Positions 1 through 7,397 of a stretch of 32,789 nt of DNA are shown here, piece after piece. The notes under the pieces are model-generated. The model made no database searches. It was not told the DNA's origin and saw only the letters and a program-made list of their open reading frames with translations. Made by a program: the position numbers and the translations under genes. Each line of letters opens with the position of its first letter. Position 1 is the stretch's first letter. The DNA is from CAJBVG01 sp044337515 (GTDB lineage Bacteria; Bacteroidota; Bacteroidia; Sphingobacteriales; Sphingobacteriaceae): positions 1 through 32,789 of the forward strand of contig JBIINK010000025.1 of the NCBI GenBank assembly GCA_044337515.1, read 5' to 3'.

Positions 1-1434
1 TTCATTAATTTCTTTATTAACAGAAATATTTTTTCCGTCGCTTTGATAAAGTCTAATTAATTTAATTTCTTCATCAGATGAAATGTTAAGTTTATCGTTA
101 GCAGGATTCGGATAGATTACTATTTTCGATTTTCTATTTTCCTCTACACCACTAGTAACAAGTGTGCTATCTAAAATTATATTCTCATCGCCAGCCTGAT
201 AGGTTGTATAGGCAATGAATGCAACCATCATCTCATCTTTAGTATTTTCACCAGCGGAAACAGTTATAGGTGGATTACTAGGATTATGAGGATTGTTAGT
301 CGTGTTATCATAGGTGGCATTCCCCATAATCAGCGATTGCTTAGGTATTTTAATAAGTTTTTGAAAAGTATAAAAACCTTGCCAATGGAAATCCCAATCA
401 GGAATGCTAATTAGTTTTGTAGTGTCAACTCCCTTTTTTGCAAAAATGGTATACGACCTTCCGATTAAATGCATATGTGGGAAAATCCCAACTACCGAAA
501 GATCTGTTACATTGCTACTAATGGTTCGTTGATTAAAATTCATCACTGTATTAGCTGGAATAACAAGCGAAGCTTGTTGTAATACTGGTGGATAATGAAA
601 TAATGGCATTTCCATTTTTACTATTCGTACAGGTAAAGTAGAAGTGTATTTAAAATTTACGATTGTGCTATCTGATTTAGCATTACTGTTGGGTGCGTAA
701 TGTATTTCCATAACTAAATCTGTACCGACCGGTAATTCATATCCCATATTATCTGGTAAATAAAATATGCCAGCACCTGGAGTCCACAACCCAATAAGTT
801 TTGCATTCGAACTCTCCGCTCCAGTTCCATTACTCGCATAACCTGGTCCTGGATCTAAACTATCTAAATTTCTTGAAACAGTACTCGGGTCGTGGTATAA
901 AATAATATGATGTACAATTGCAGCATTACTTGGAATGAATTCTACAGCATTAATGTATTTCAAAGAAGTATGCGTTGTAGGCATTACGAATGTTCTGTAA
1001 TCGTCAGTAGTTTTTTGAACGGTATATTTTGGTGATTGTGTAGTTTGATCTAATCGATTAATTTGAGCTCCATTATTAATAGTTGGTGGTACCGGCGAAA
1101 CGCCTGTTCCTAGAGGTGTTCCAGCATCAACCCATGCAGAAATAGAATTCACCTGCTCATCAGTTAATCTTCGCTCCCCAATAAAATGAGTGTAGCTTGG
1201 ATCAGCTTTCCAAGGTGGCATATGTCTATCAACGGTATGTGATTTAATCGATGATGCAAATGAAACAGCATCGTCGTAACTCATTAATTCAAATGGACCA
1301 ATACCTCCATCGTGATGGCAATTTGAACAGTTGTTGTATATCAATTGCCCAATACCATTATTCCAAGTTGGCGCTTGAGCAAATGATGAAATTTGGATTA
1401 GTAGAAGTGAAACGAGCGTAAATATTCTTTTCAT
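1..1434 (-). CDS. Secreted cytochrome c / copper type II monooxygenase-like T9SS cargo (3' end outside window)
   Basis: The frame is open from the ATG at 1434 to the window edge (478 codons), so the C-terminal end is missing. Residues 1-20 form a signal peptide ending SSFAQ. A haem-c site, CSNCH (C36, C39, H40), with a possible distal Met in HMPPW, marks a short cytochrome c domain. The following ~300 residues resemble the peptidylglycine hydroxylating monooxygenase fold: an HH pair (VHHIILY, H175-H176), EIHYAPN, HMHLIG, and a Met in SLIMGNATYDN, matching the order of copper ligands in that family. The last visible residues, including IYPNPANDKL, look like a T9SS type A sorting domain. I infer a cell-surface or secreted redox enzyme; the substrate is unknown, and monooxygenase activity is not assured in this subfamily. 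Confidence 0.85.
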   Translation of the reverse strand, partial: MKRIFTLVSLLLIQISSFAQAPTWNNGIGQLIYNNCSNCHHDGGIGPFELMSYDDAVSFASSIKSHTVDRHMPPWKADPSYTHFIGERRLTDEQVNSISAWVDAGTPLGTGVSPVPPTINNGAQINRLDQTTQSPKYTVQKTTDDYRTFVMPTTHTSLKYINAVEFIPSNAAIVHHIILYHDPSTVSRNLDSLDPGPGYASNGTGAESSNAKLIGLWTPGAGIFYLPDNMGYELPVGTDLVMEIHYAPNSNAKSDSTIVNFKYTSTLPVRIVKMEMPLFHYPPVLQQASLVIPANTVMNFNQRTISSNVTDLSVVGIFPHMHLIGRSYTIFAKKGVDTTKLISIPDWDFHWQGFYTFQKLIKIPKQSLIMGNATYDNTTNNPHNPSNPPITVSAGENTKDEMMVAFIAYTTYQAGDENIILDSTLVTSGVEENRKSKIVIYPNPANDKLNISSDEEIKLIRLYQSDGKNISVNKEINE

Positions 1435-1466
1435 AAAATGGGTGGTTTTATTAAAGATATAGAAAT

Positions 1467-1499
1467 AATTAGGAATTAGGAATTAACAATTAGGAATTA
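1467..1499. repeat. AATTAGG heptamer array, left member of an inverted pair
   Basis: Heptamers run in phase: AATTAGG, AATTAGG, AATTAAC, AATTAGG, then AATTA. It lies about 33 bases upstream of the start of the cytochrome-type gene. It is the reverse complement of the CCTAATT array at 1606-1640, so the two could pair across a ~106-base loop. Confidence 0.85.
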
Positions 1500-1605
1500 T
1501 TTTTTATAATGAAGTAGAATAGAATTTTAAATTTCATTTGTACCCGCAAAACAGATAACAGTCGTTTCGTAAAAAAAATACTCCACTATAATTGCCGACG
1601 AAGCA

Positions 1606-1640
1606 CCTAATTCCTAATTCCTAATTCCTAATTCCTAATT
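1606..1640. repeat. Five perfect CCTAATT heptamers
   Basis: Five identical copies of CCTAATT run without interruption. The last copy contains the TAG stop (1635-1637, minus strand) of the neighbouring hydrolase pseudogene, so the array starts inside the coding frame. The rest of the gap between the two heptamer arrays (1500-1605) shows no gene. Confidence 0.9.
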
Positions 1641-2737
1641 GTTATACCATTTGCTAGCCGGCGCTACACTATCCAAGACTACCGTTTCTCCAATCATTGG
1701 AGTGGTAATCGGAATGTGTTTGTCTTCTGCTAGTTTTGTAATTCTTTTGATAGGTTCATTCCAGGGATGCAAAGCAAGTGTGTATTTTGCCCAATGAACA
1801 GGCAGAAGGAGCTTTGTATTTAGATCTTTTGCTGCTTGAGCAACTTCCTCCGGTTGCATATGTATGTACCCCCAAGCTGGATTATATTGTCCGCATTCTA
1901 AAACAGCTAAATCGAATGGCCGAATTTTTCGCCAATCTTTTTGAAGTGATCATCATAACCACTATCACCACCAATGTAAATTTTCTTGTGTTTAGATTTC
2001 AATATGAACGACGACCATAGTGTTTGATTTCTAGTGAAGGTTCTGCCTGAAAAATGTCGTGCAGGTTGCGCTGTAATTTCTATGCTATCAATAATATGCG
2101 CACTCTCTTCCCAATCTAATTCTGTTATTTTTTCAGGTGCAATACCCCAATATTCTAAATGAGAACCAACTCCTAATGAGGTGTAAATATGTTTAACTTT
2201 ATCTTTCAACTCTAAAATTGTTGCATAAGATAAATGATCGAAATGGTCGTGTGTAATTAAAAGGTAGTCGATGTTTGGCAAATCACTTAACTGGTAAGGA
2301 TGTTCAATAGGGTATGATTTCCCGAAGAAACTAACTGGTGAAATATTGCCCACAATAATGGGGTCTACTAAAATTGTTTGCCATCCACCTGAATTAAATA
2401 TGTAGAATGCCCCAACCATGTCACTTTATAATCGTTAACATTTGTTGTATCAAATGATAATTTTTGGGATGGAAGAATATGGTCTGGTGTTGTTGGACCT
2501 TTTGCTAAGTATAGTTTTAAAATTTTCCAAAAGTTATATCCTTCACCAAATGTTGGTGTATTATGTAAATTCTGAAATGCTCCATCTCTGTAATTTTTAG
2601 ATTTTTTAATTCTTTCTAATTCTTTCTAATCGAGTGCCACTAGGGTTTTTGCCAAACGTAGCTTGTTGCATGAAAAGCATTGTAGCTACTACAAGAACTG
2701 CAATTGCAATGATGAGGATGTAGAGAATTTTAATCAT
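1635..2737 (-). pseudogene. MBL-fold metallo-hydrolase (UlaG/NAPE-PLD-like), three frameshifts
   Basis: Joining three frames gives a typical ~365-aa family member: an N-terminal membrane segment (from MIKILYIL), QATFGKNPSG, WLGHSTYLIQVDGK, the zinc motif HDHFDH, GGDSGYDDHF, ECGQYNPAWG and PVHWAKY. There are three lesions. The 10-bp unit tctttctaat is tandemly duplicated at 2611-2630, moving the frame after RLERI. One base is missing near 2374-2379, where VDGK should read into ILVDP. One base is missing at about 1918, where KFG should read into PFDLAVLECG. The two single-base losses are homopolymer contractions and could be sequencing errors, but the 10-bp duplication is not of that kind. I chose the start at 2737; the longer N-terminus in that frame is encoded by repeat DNA. 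Confidence 0.88.
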
Positions 2738-2742
2738 ATGTT

Positions 2743-2821
2743 GGGTATTGTGTAATGAGTAATGGGTATTGAGAAATTTAATTATATAATTTCCCACTAC
2801 TCATTACCCACTACTCACTAC
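2743..2821. repeat. Inverted array of degenerate GTARTGRG octamers
   Basis: This fills the gap between the E1 stop and the hydrolase start. The left arm (2743-2775) carries words such as GTAATGAG and GGGTATTG; the right arm (2790-2821) carries their complements, such as CTCATTAC and CCCACTAC. The arms form an imperfect stem around an AT-only centre. Confidence 0.8.
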
Positions 2822-2832
2822 AATTCTAAAGA

Positions 2833-4815
2833 TTAATAGTTCAGTAGCGCTTGTAACTTTTCTGCTAATCTAGATTTTGCCAAGAAATTATCTTCTAATT
2901 CCTTGCTCATTGGTATTGCCGTATCTAAACTTGCACAACGAATAACTGGTGCATCTAAATATTGGAAACAATGTTCAGAAATATGTGCAGATAGCTCAGC
3001 CCCGAATCCATTAGTCAAGGTGTCTTCATGTAAAATAAATGCTCGTCCAGTTTTGCGAACACTATTTTCAACGGCTTCTTTATCCCAAGGTTGTAAACTT
3101 CTTAAATCAATAATATCTAATGACAATTCCGGATTTGTATTTGCATACTCTAATGCCCAATGCACCCCAAGTCCGTAGGTAATAATACTGGCTTCAGTTC
3201 CCTCTCTTAAAAGTTTTGCTTTACCAATTTCAATCGTATAGTAATCGTCGAAAATTTCTTCGGAAATCCCTCGGTATAAAAATTTATGTTCGAAATACAT
3301 TACTGGATTTGGGTCTTCAATAGCAGCAGCTAATAATCCTTTTGCATCCGATGGGAATGCAGGATACACTACTTTTAGTCCTGGCGTTTTTGTAAACCAT
3401 GCTTCATTACTTTGCGAATGAAATGGTCCCGCACCAGTACCTGCTCCTGTAGGCATACGGATAATGACATCTGCTTTTTGGCCCCAACGATAATGTGTTT
3501 TGGCAAGGTTGTTTATAATCTGATTGAATCCTTCGGTAACGAAATCTGCAAATTGCATTTCCATCATACTCTTATATCCATTAATAGATAGGCCTAGTGC
3601 AGCACCTACGATTGCCGATTCGCATAATGGCGTATTACGCACTCTTTCTTTTCCGAATTCTTCTACAAATCCTTGTGTGATTTTAAATGCTCCTCCGTAC
3701 TCTGCAATATCTTGTCCCATTAAAACAAAATTATCATGTCGTTGCATTCCTTGTCGGAGTGCATCGCTTATCGCATCTAAATATCTTTTATCTGTTTTAT
3801 TTTGTGTCGATGGAAGAATTTCTTTGTATTCATAAGGCGCATACATGTCGCTAATTTCTTCTTCAGTATTTGGAACAACATCTGCTTCGCCAAATGCAAT
3901 TTCTATGGCTTCATCAATTTCTTTTTTTAATTTAAATCGATAGGATGTTCCGTATTCTTCATCGATAATGCCTTGTTCTACTAAATAGTTTTCGAAATTT
4001 TCGACAGGATCTTTCTGTCCCCAAATTTCAAAAAGTTCTTTCGGCACATATTTCGTACCCGATGCTTCTTCATGCCCACGCATACGGAAGGTCATGCATT
4101 CAATTAAAATCGGACGAGGATTTTTTCTAATGTCTTCGGTGTACTTCAACATAGTGTCGTACACTTCTAGAATATTATTTCCATCGATTTGTATTGATTC
4201 CATTCCGTAACCAATACCTCTATCGGCTAATCGTTCACAGTTATATTGTTCCGAAACTGGTGTCGATAATCCGTAACCATTATTTTCAATAACGAATATT
4301 ACAGGTAAATTCCAAACTGCGGCAGTGTTTAATGCTTCGTGGAAATCACCCTGACTAGTAGCACCATCACCTGTAAAAACTAGTGTAGATTTTTCTTCGT
4401 GTTTTAATTTATGTGCTAAAGCAATTCCATCTGCCAAAGATAGCTGCGGACCTAAATGCGAAATCATTCCGATGATTTTATACTCTTGCGTTCCGAAATG
4501 GAACGAACGATCGCGTCCTTTAGTGAAACCCGACATTTTTCCTTGAAACTGCGCTAATAATCTTGCTAAAGGAACCTCTCGCGAAGTAAACACCCCAAGA
4601 TTTCTATGCATTGGTAAAATATATTCGTCGGTATGCATTGCCAATGATGTACCTACAGAAATAGCCTCTTGCCCAATCCCCGAAAACCACTTGCCAATTT
4701 TCCCCTGACGAAGTAAAATCAACATCTTTTCCTCTATCATTCTCGGCTTTACCAAGTTGTGATACAGATTGAGTAATGTTTCTTTGGAGTGATTGCGGGT
4801 GTTTGAATATATCAT
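2833..4815 (-). CDS. Fused 2-oxoacid dehydrogenase E1, alpha and beta subunits (branched-chain type)
   Basis: At 660 aa this is an E1 alpha subunit (about 1-330) joined to an E1 beta subunit (about 345-660). The alpha half carries the thiamine diphosphate motif, from GDG at 149-151 to ENN at 177-179, and the loop RMRGHEEASG. The beta half starts at about DKRYLDAISDAL and includes GQDIAEYGG, the conserved GPFHSQSNEAW and a transketolase C-terminal domain. The enzyme decarboxylates a 2-oxoacid and passes the acyl group to a lipoyl E2. The similarity is closest to the fused branched-chain type common in Bacteroidota, so 2-oxoisovalerate and related keto acids are likely substrates, but specificity cannot be read from sequence. 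No E2 or E3 gene is nearby. The aminotransferase upstream could supply keto acids, though an octamer array separates the two. Confidence 0.9.
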   Translation of the reverse strand: MIYSNTRNHSKETLLNLYHNLVKPRMIEEKMLILLRQGKIGKWFSGIGQEAISVGTSLAMHTDEYILPMHRNLGVFTSREVPLARLLAQFQGKMSGFTKGRDRSFHFGTQEYKIIGMISHLGPQLSLADGIALAHKLKHEEKSTLVFTGDGATSQGDFHEALNTAAVWNLPVIFVIENNGYGLSTPVSEQYNCERLADRGIGYGMESIQIDGNNILEVYDTMLKYTEDIRKNPRPILIECMTFRMRGHEEASGTKYVPKELFEIWGQKDPVENFENYLVEQGIIDEEYGTSYRFKLKKEIDEAIEIAFGEADVVPNTEEEISDMYAPYEYKEILPSTQNKTDKRYLDAISDALRQGMQRHDNFVLMGQDIAEYGGAFKITQGFVEEFGKERVRNTPLCESAIVGAALGLSINGYKSMMEMQFADFVTEGFNQIINNLAKTHYRWGQKADVIIRMPTGAGTGAGPFHSQSNEAWFTKTPGLKVVYPAFPSDAKGLLAAAIEDPNPVMYFEHKFLYRGISEEIFDDYYTIEIGKAKLLREGTEASIITYGLGVHWALEYANTNPELSLDIIDLRSLQPWDKEAVENSVRKTGRAFILHEDTLTNGFGAELSAHISEHCFQYLDAPVIRCASLDTAIPMSKELEDNFLAKSRLAEKLQALLNY

Positions 4816-4820
4816 ATTAG

Positions 4821-4854
4821 ATGTGCAAATGCGTAGATGCGTAAATGTGCAAAT
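4821..4854. repeat. ATGYGNAR octamer array, copy 1
   Basis: In-phase octamers ATGTGCAA, ATGCGTAG, ATGCGTAA and ATGTGCAA begin six bases upstream of the E1 start codon. The same words recur at 6180-6212, and at 13581-13608 on the other strand. Confidence 0.88.
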
Positions 4855-4911
4855 ATTATTATAAAATCCAAATGTCGTAAAATTTTAATGAAAGAATCAC
4901 TGGCATATTAA

Positions 4912-4990
4912 CAAATTATCTAATTGATCAAATTGTCCAAATTGTTCAAATTAACTAATTGTTCAAATTGACAAATTGTTCAAATTCTTT
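4912..4990. repeat. CAAATTGTT word array overlapping a gene 3' end
   Basis: About nine 8-9 bp words (CAAATTGTC, CAAATTGTT, TAATTGTT, CAAATTGA and so on) run head to tail. The minus-strand aminotransferase stops inside the array (TGA at 4963-4965), so its last residues (about NLNNLSI) are encoded by repeat DNA. The gap from 4855 to 4911 holds nothing recognisable. Confidence 0.85.
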
Positions 4991-6120
4991 AATTGATTAG
5001 CAGCAGCCTCGAGGGTACTCTCCTTTTTCGCAAAACAAAACCGAATAAGACTCTCATCCTTCCCGCTTTTGTAAAATGCAGAAACAGGGATTCCCGTTAC
5101 GTCATATTCTTTTACCAAACGAATGGCAAATTCTTTATCAGATTCTGTAGAAATATTTTTAAAGGAATAGCATTCGAAATAGCTACCATATGATGGTATT
5201 CTGATGAATGGGGTTTGTTTCATTAACTCTGCAAAGTAATCGCGTTTTTCTTGCATCGTTTTCCCGAGTTGAAGATAAGCTTGTTCGTTCTTAATGTATT
5301 CTGCAATGCCTACTTGCTTTGGTGTATCTGCACAAAATGCATTATACTGATGTATGCTTCTGAACTCCTTGCTAATACTTGGTGGTGCAATTACATAACC
5401 TAATTTCCAACCAGTGCAATGGTATGTTTTTCCAAAAGAAAAACATACGAAACTCTTGCTGTATAATTCAGGATATTTCAATACACTTTCATGTGGTTTC
5501 CCATCAAAAATCAAGTGCTCATAAACTTCATCAGAAATAATAAATATATTTTTATCACGAGTACATTCTTGTAACATCAACATATCTTCTTTAGTCCAAA
5601 CGTATCCAGTAGGGTTATGTGGAGTGTTAATGATGATGGATTTTGTTTTTGAATTGATTTTTTCTTTTACTTCATCCCAAGGAATAGCAAACAAAGGAGC
5701 TTGTAATTCTATAATCACCGACTTCGCACCATTTAATGCAATGGCAGGGTGATAGCAATCGTATGCAGGCTCGAATACGATTACCTCATCATTCGGCTGA
5801 AGAATAGTAGTAAGCGCAGTATAGATGGCGTAGGTTGCTCCTGGGGTAACCGTAATGTCAGTATCAGGATTTATCTTATTTTGATATAATCTTTCGACTT
5901 TAGCGGCAATATTTTCTCGCAAAGCAGGATAACCATTCGAATGGGTATATTGATTAAACCCATCTTTCATTGCCTTATTCACCAATTCAGTTAATTCCTC
6001 GCTCATCGGAAAATCCGGGAACCCTTGTCCGAGATTAATGGCTTTGTGTTGATTTGACAAAGCGCTCATCGTTGTAAATATAGTTTCGCCTAATGCTGGT
6101 AGTTTTGGGTGGATGTTCAT
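4963..6120 (-). CDS. PLP-dependent aminotransferase class I/II, methionine aminotransferase type
   Basis: This 385-aa fold-type I aminotransferase carries the PLP lysine in SFGKT (K231), ISDEVY (D197, Y200), the NTPHNPTG stretch that includes the PLP-contacting Asn, and a C-terminal substrate-carboxylate Arg in LIRFCF. The opening LPALGETIF and NLGQGFPDF match the YbdL/kynurenine-aminotransferase branch, where methionine and aromatic amino acids are substrates; exact specificity is inferred. I start it at MNIHPKLPALG (6120). The frame is open further upstream, but that part is encoded by a heptamer array and looks nothing like the family. The C-terminal few residues also come from repeat DNA. 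Confidence 0.9.
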   Translation of the reverse strand: MNIHPKLPALGETIFTTMSALSNQHKAINLGQGFPDFPMSEELTELVNKAMKDGFNQYTHSNGYPALRENIAAKVERLYQNKINPDTDITVTPGATYAIYTALTTILQPNDEVIVFEPAYDCYHPAIALNGAKSVIIELQAPLFAIPWDEVKEKINSKTKSIIINTPHNPTGYVWTKEDMLMLQECTRDKNIFIISDEVYEHLIFDGKPHESVLKYPELYSKSFVCFSFGKTYHCTGWKLGYVIAPPSISKEFRSIHQYNAFCADTPKQVGIAEYIKNEQAYLQLGKTMQEKRDYFAELMKQTPFIRIPSYGSYFECYSFKNISTESDKEFAIRLVKEYDVTGIPVSAFYKSGKDESLIRFCFAKKESTLEAAANQLKNLNNLSI

Positions 6121-6124
6121 GCTT

Positions 6125-6180
6125 ATGTAAAATGTATTATGTATTATGTAAAATGTATTAAGTACAAGGTACAATGTAAA
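6125..6180. repeat. Eight in-phase ATGTANN heptamers
   Basis: The heptamers are ATGTAAA, ATGTATT, ATGTATT, ATGTAAA, ATGTATT, AAGTACA, AGGTACA and ATGTAAA. Phase is strict while only some positions vary. The array starts five bases upstream of the aminotransferase ATG and runs directly into octamer copy 2. Confidence 0.9.
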
Positions 6181-6212
6181 TGTGCAAATGTGCAAATGCG
6201 AAGATGTGCAAA
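6180..6212. repeat. ATGYGNAR octamer array, copy 2
   Basis: In-phase octamers ATGTGCAA, ATGTGCAA, ATGCGAAG and ATGTGCAA follow directly on the heptamer array, in the same orientation as copy 1. Confidence 0.88.
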
Positions 6213-6231
6213 TGATAGTATTGAGCTTTTT

Positions 6232-6270
6232 GTCCCAAGTCCTGCGTCCTATGTCTCATATCCCATATCT
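6232..6270. repeat. GTCCYAN-type heptamer array
   Basis: In-phase degenerate heptamers: GTCCCAA, GTCCTGC, GTCCTAT, GTCTCAT, ATCCCAT, ATC. This is a third unrelated word within the same 236-base gap between divergent genes. Confidence 0.75.
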
Positions 6271-6323
6271 ATCAAAATGTTACAATAGGTACTTGCAAAT
6301 CTCAAAACTTCTTCCGAAAATTG

Positions 6324-6342
6324 TGATATCAAAATGATATTA
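6324..6342. promoter_or_regulatory. Two-box direct repeat, candidate operator of the SPFH/RHH operon
   Basis: TGATATCA (6324-6331) and TGATATTA (6335-6342) lie 11 bases apart start to start, one helical turn, on the same face. They end 14 bases before the SPFH start codon. Ribbon-helix-helix dimers bind such paired boxes side by side, and the operon encodes one. Autoregulation is an inference. Confidence 0.45.
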
Positions 6343-6356
6343 AACTAAATTTATAT

Positions 6357-7208
6357 ATGGAATCTGAAAAAATTACAAAAGCAATGTCAGGATACAGTAT
6401 TCTGGTACTATTTTTTGCTTTATTGGGCATAGCTGTGTTTAGCGGTGTAAGCCATATGCCAATCCCTGCAGTATTATTAGGAGTGGTAGCGTTCTTTATC
6501 CTACCTGGCTTCTCAGTTATTAATCCGAATGAAGGATTAGTGATTACACTTTTCGGGGTGTACAAAGGAACGGTTAAACAAAATGGTTTTTTGTGGATGA
6601 ACCCTTTCTTTACGAAGAAAAAAGTTTCGTTAAGAGCGATGAACTTAAATGGTTCTCCGATTAAAGTGAATGATAAAGTAGGTAACCCGATTGAGATTGC
6701 TGCCGTTATTGTATGGCAAGTTCAAGATACTGCTAAAGCAGTTTTCGAAGTTGATAATTACTTTCAATTTATTGCAGTACAATCAGAAGCGGCAGTTAGA
6801 AGTTTAGCAGGCGCATACCCTTACGATCATTTCGAAGACGAGGAGTCGAGTATTACACTACGTGCGGGAACTCAAATTGTAAATGAAAAATTAGAAGAAG
6901 AATTAAACGAGCGTTTAAGTAGAGCAGGCATTCTAATTCTAGAAGCTCGTATATCTCACTTAGCTTATTCTGCAGAAATAGCAGGAGCAATGCTTCAAAG
7001 ACAACAAGCACAAGCGGTTGTTGCTGCTCGTAAAACTATTGTAGAAGGCGCAGTAGGTATGGTGGAAATGGCTTTAGCGAAATTATCAGAAAGAAATATT
7101 GTTGACCTAGACGATGAGCGTAAAGCAGCGATGGTTAGTAATTTATTAGTGGTATTGTGTGCTGAAAAATCAGTAAGCCCAGTAGTTAATGCAGGTAGCA
7201 TCTATTAA
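6357..7208 (+). CDS. SPFH (band 7/prohibitin-type) domain membrane protein
   Basis: At 283 aa it has two N-terminal membrane segments (about 13-30 and 36-52) followed by an SPFH domain beginning at about FSVINPNEGLV, where NPNE...VITLFG is the typical entry into band 7 proteins. A helical, Ala/Glu-rich stretch with LQRQQAQAVV lies near 213-223 and a short tail ends in NAGSIY. Such proteins oligomerise at the inner membrane and organise membrane domains or regulate proteases; no client is visible here. A small RHH regulator follows 9 bases downstream. It is divergent from the aminotransferase, across the repeat-filled gap. Confidence 0.88.
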   Translation: MESEKITKAMSGYSILVLFFALLGIAVFSGVSHMPIPAVLLGVVAFFILPGFSVINPNEGLVITLFGVYKGTVKQNGFLWMNPFFTKKKVSLRAMNLNGSPIKVNDKVGNPIEIAAVIVWQVQDTAKAVFEVDNYFQFIAVQSEAAVRSLAGAYPYDHFEDEESSITLRAGTQIVNEKLEEELNERLSRAGILILEARISHLAYSAEIAGAMLQRQQAQAVVAARKTIVEGAVGMVEMALAKLSERNIVDLDDERKAAMVSNLLVVLCAEKSVSPVVNAGSIY

Positions 7209-7217
7209 AAAAATAGC

Positions 7218-7379
7218 ATGTCTGAGAAAAAAGCATTTGCACTAAGAGTGAGTCAGGAAATGATGAAGGAACTCGAGCGTTGGGCTGCAGAGGAGTTTAG
7301 AAGTGTGAACGGACAAATTGAATTTATTTTACACGATGCGGTAAAAACTCATAAGAAGAAAAGCAAAAATGCCAAGTGA
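7218..7379 (+). CDS. Small Arc-like ribbon-helix-helix DNA-binding protein (53 aa)
   Basis: The 53-aa frame MSEKKAFALRVSQEMMKELE... ends in SKNAK. It shows the RHH pattern: a short beta strand with alternating residues (AFALRV), helix 1 (SQEMMKELERWAAEEF) and helix 2 (VNGQIEFILHDAVK), where SVNGQIEFIL matches the Arc/MetJ-like turn and second helix. It starts 9 bases after the SPFH gene, so the two probably share a transcript. It is probably a dimeric repressor, and the paired boxes upstream of the SPFH gene are a plausible target. Its last codons lie inside a palindrome shared with the converging lutB-like gene. Confidence 0.85.
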   Translation: MSEKKAFALRVSQEMMKELERWAAEEFRSVNGQIEFILHDAVKTHKKKSKNAK

Positions 7380-7397
7380 TTACTTGGCATTATGTTT
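7365..7397. terminator. Bidirectional terminator spanning both stop codons
   Basis: A perfect 10-bp stem, AATGCCAAGT / ACTTGGCATT (7368-7377 and 7382-7391), closes a GATT loop. A short A-run lies to the left and a T-run to the right, so it can act on both strands. The plus gene stops at 7377-7379 and the minus gene at 7380-7382, inside the hairpin. Confidence 0.8.

Noticed and set aside
1778..2020. Plus-strand 80-aa open frame
   Set aside because: It lies entirely opposite the hydrolase pseudogene and shows no domain; other antisense frames opposite real genes were dismissed likewise.
1635..2737. Programmed ribosomal frameshifting in the hydrolase
   Set aside because: There are three separate lesions, one a 10-bp duplication, and no slippery heptamer with a downstream structure; decay or read error explains them better.
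6121..6195. N-terminal extension of the aminotransferase
   Set aside because: The extra residues are the translation of heptamer and octamer repeats; the family N-terminus begins at MNIHPKLPALG.
1467..6270. CRISPR or classical microsatellite reading of the short arrays
   Set aside because: Units are 7-9 bases with no spacers, so not CRISPR; copies vary at fixed positions and words differ between arrays, unlike a simple microsatellite.
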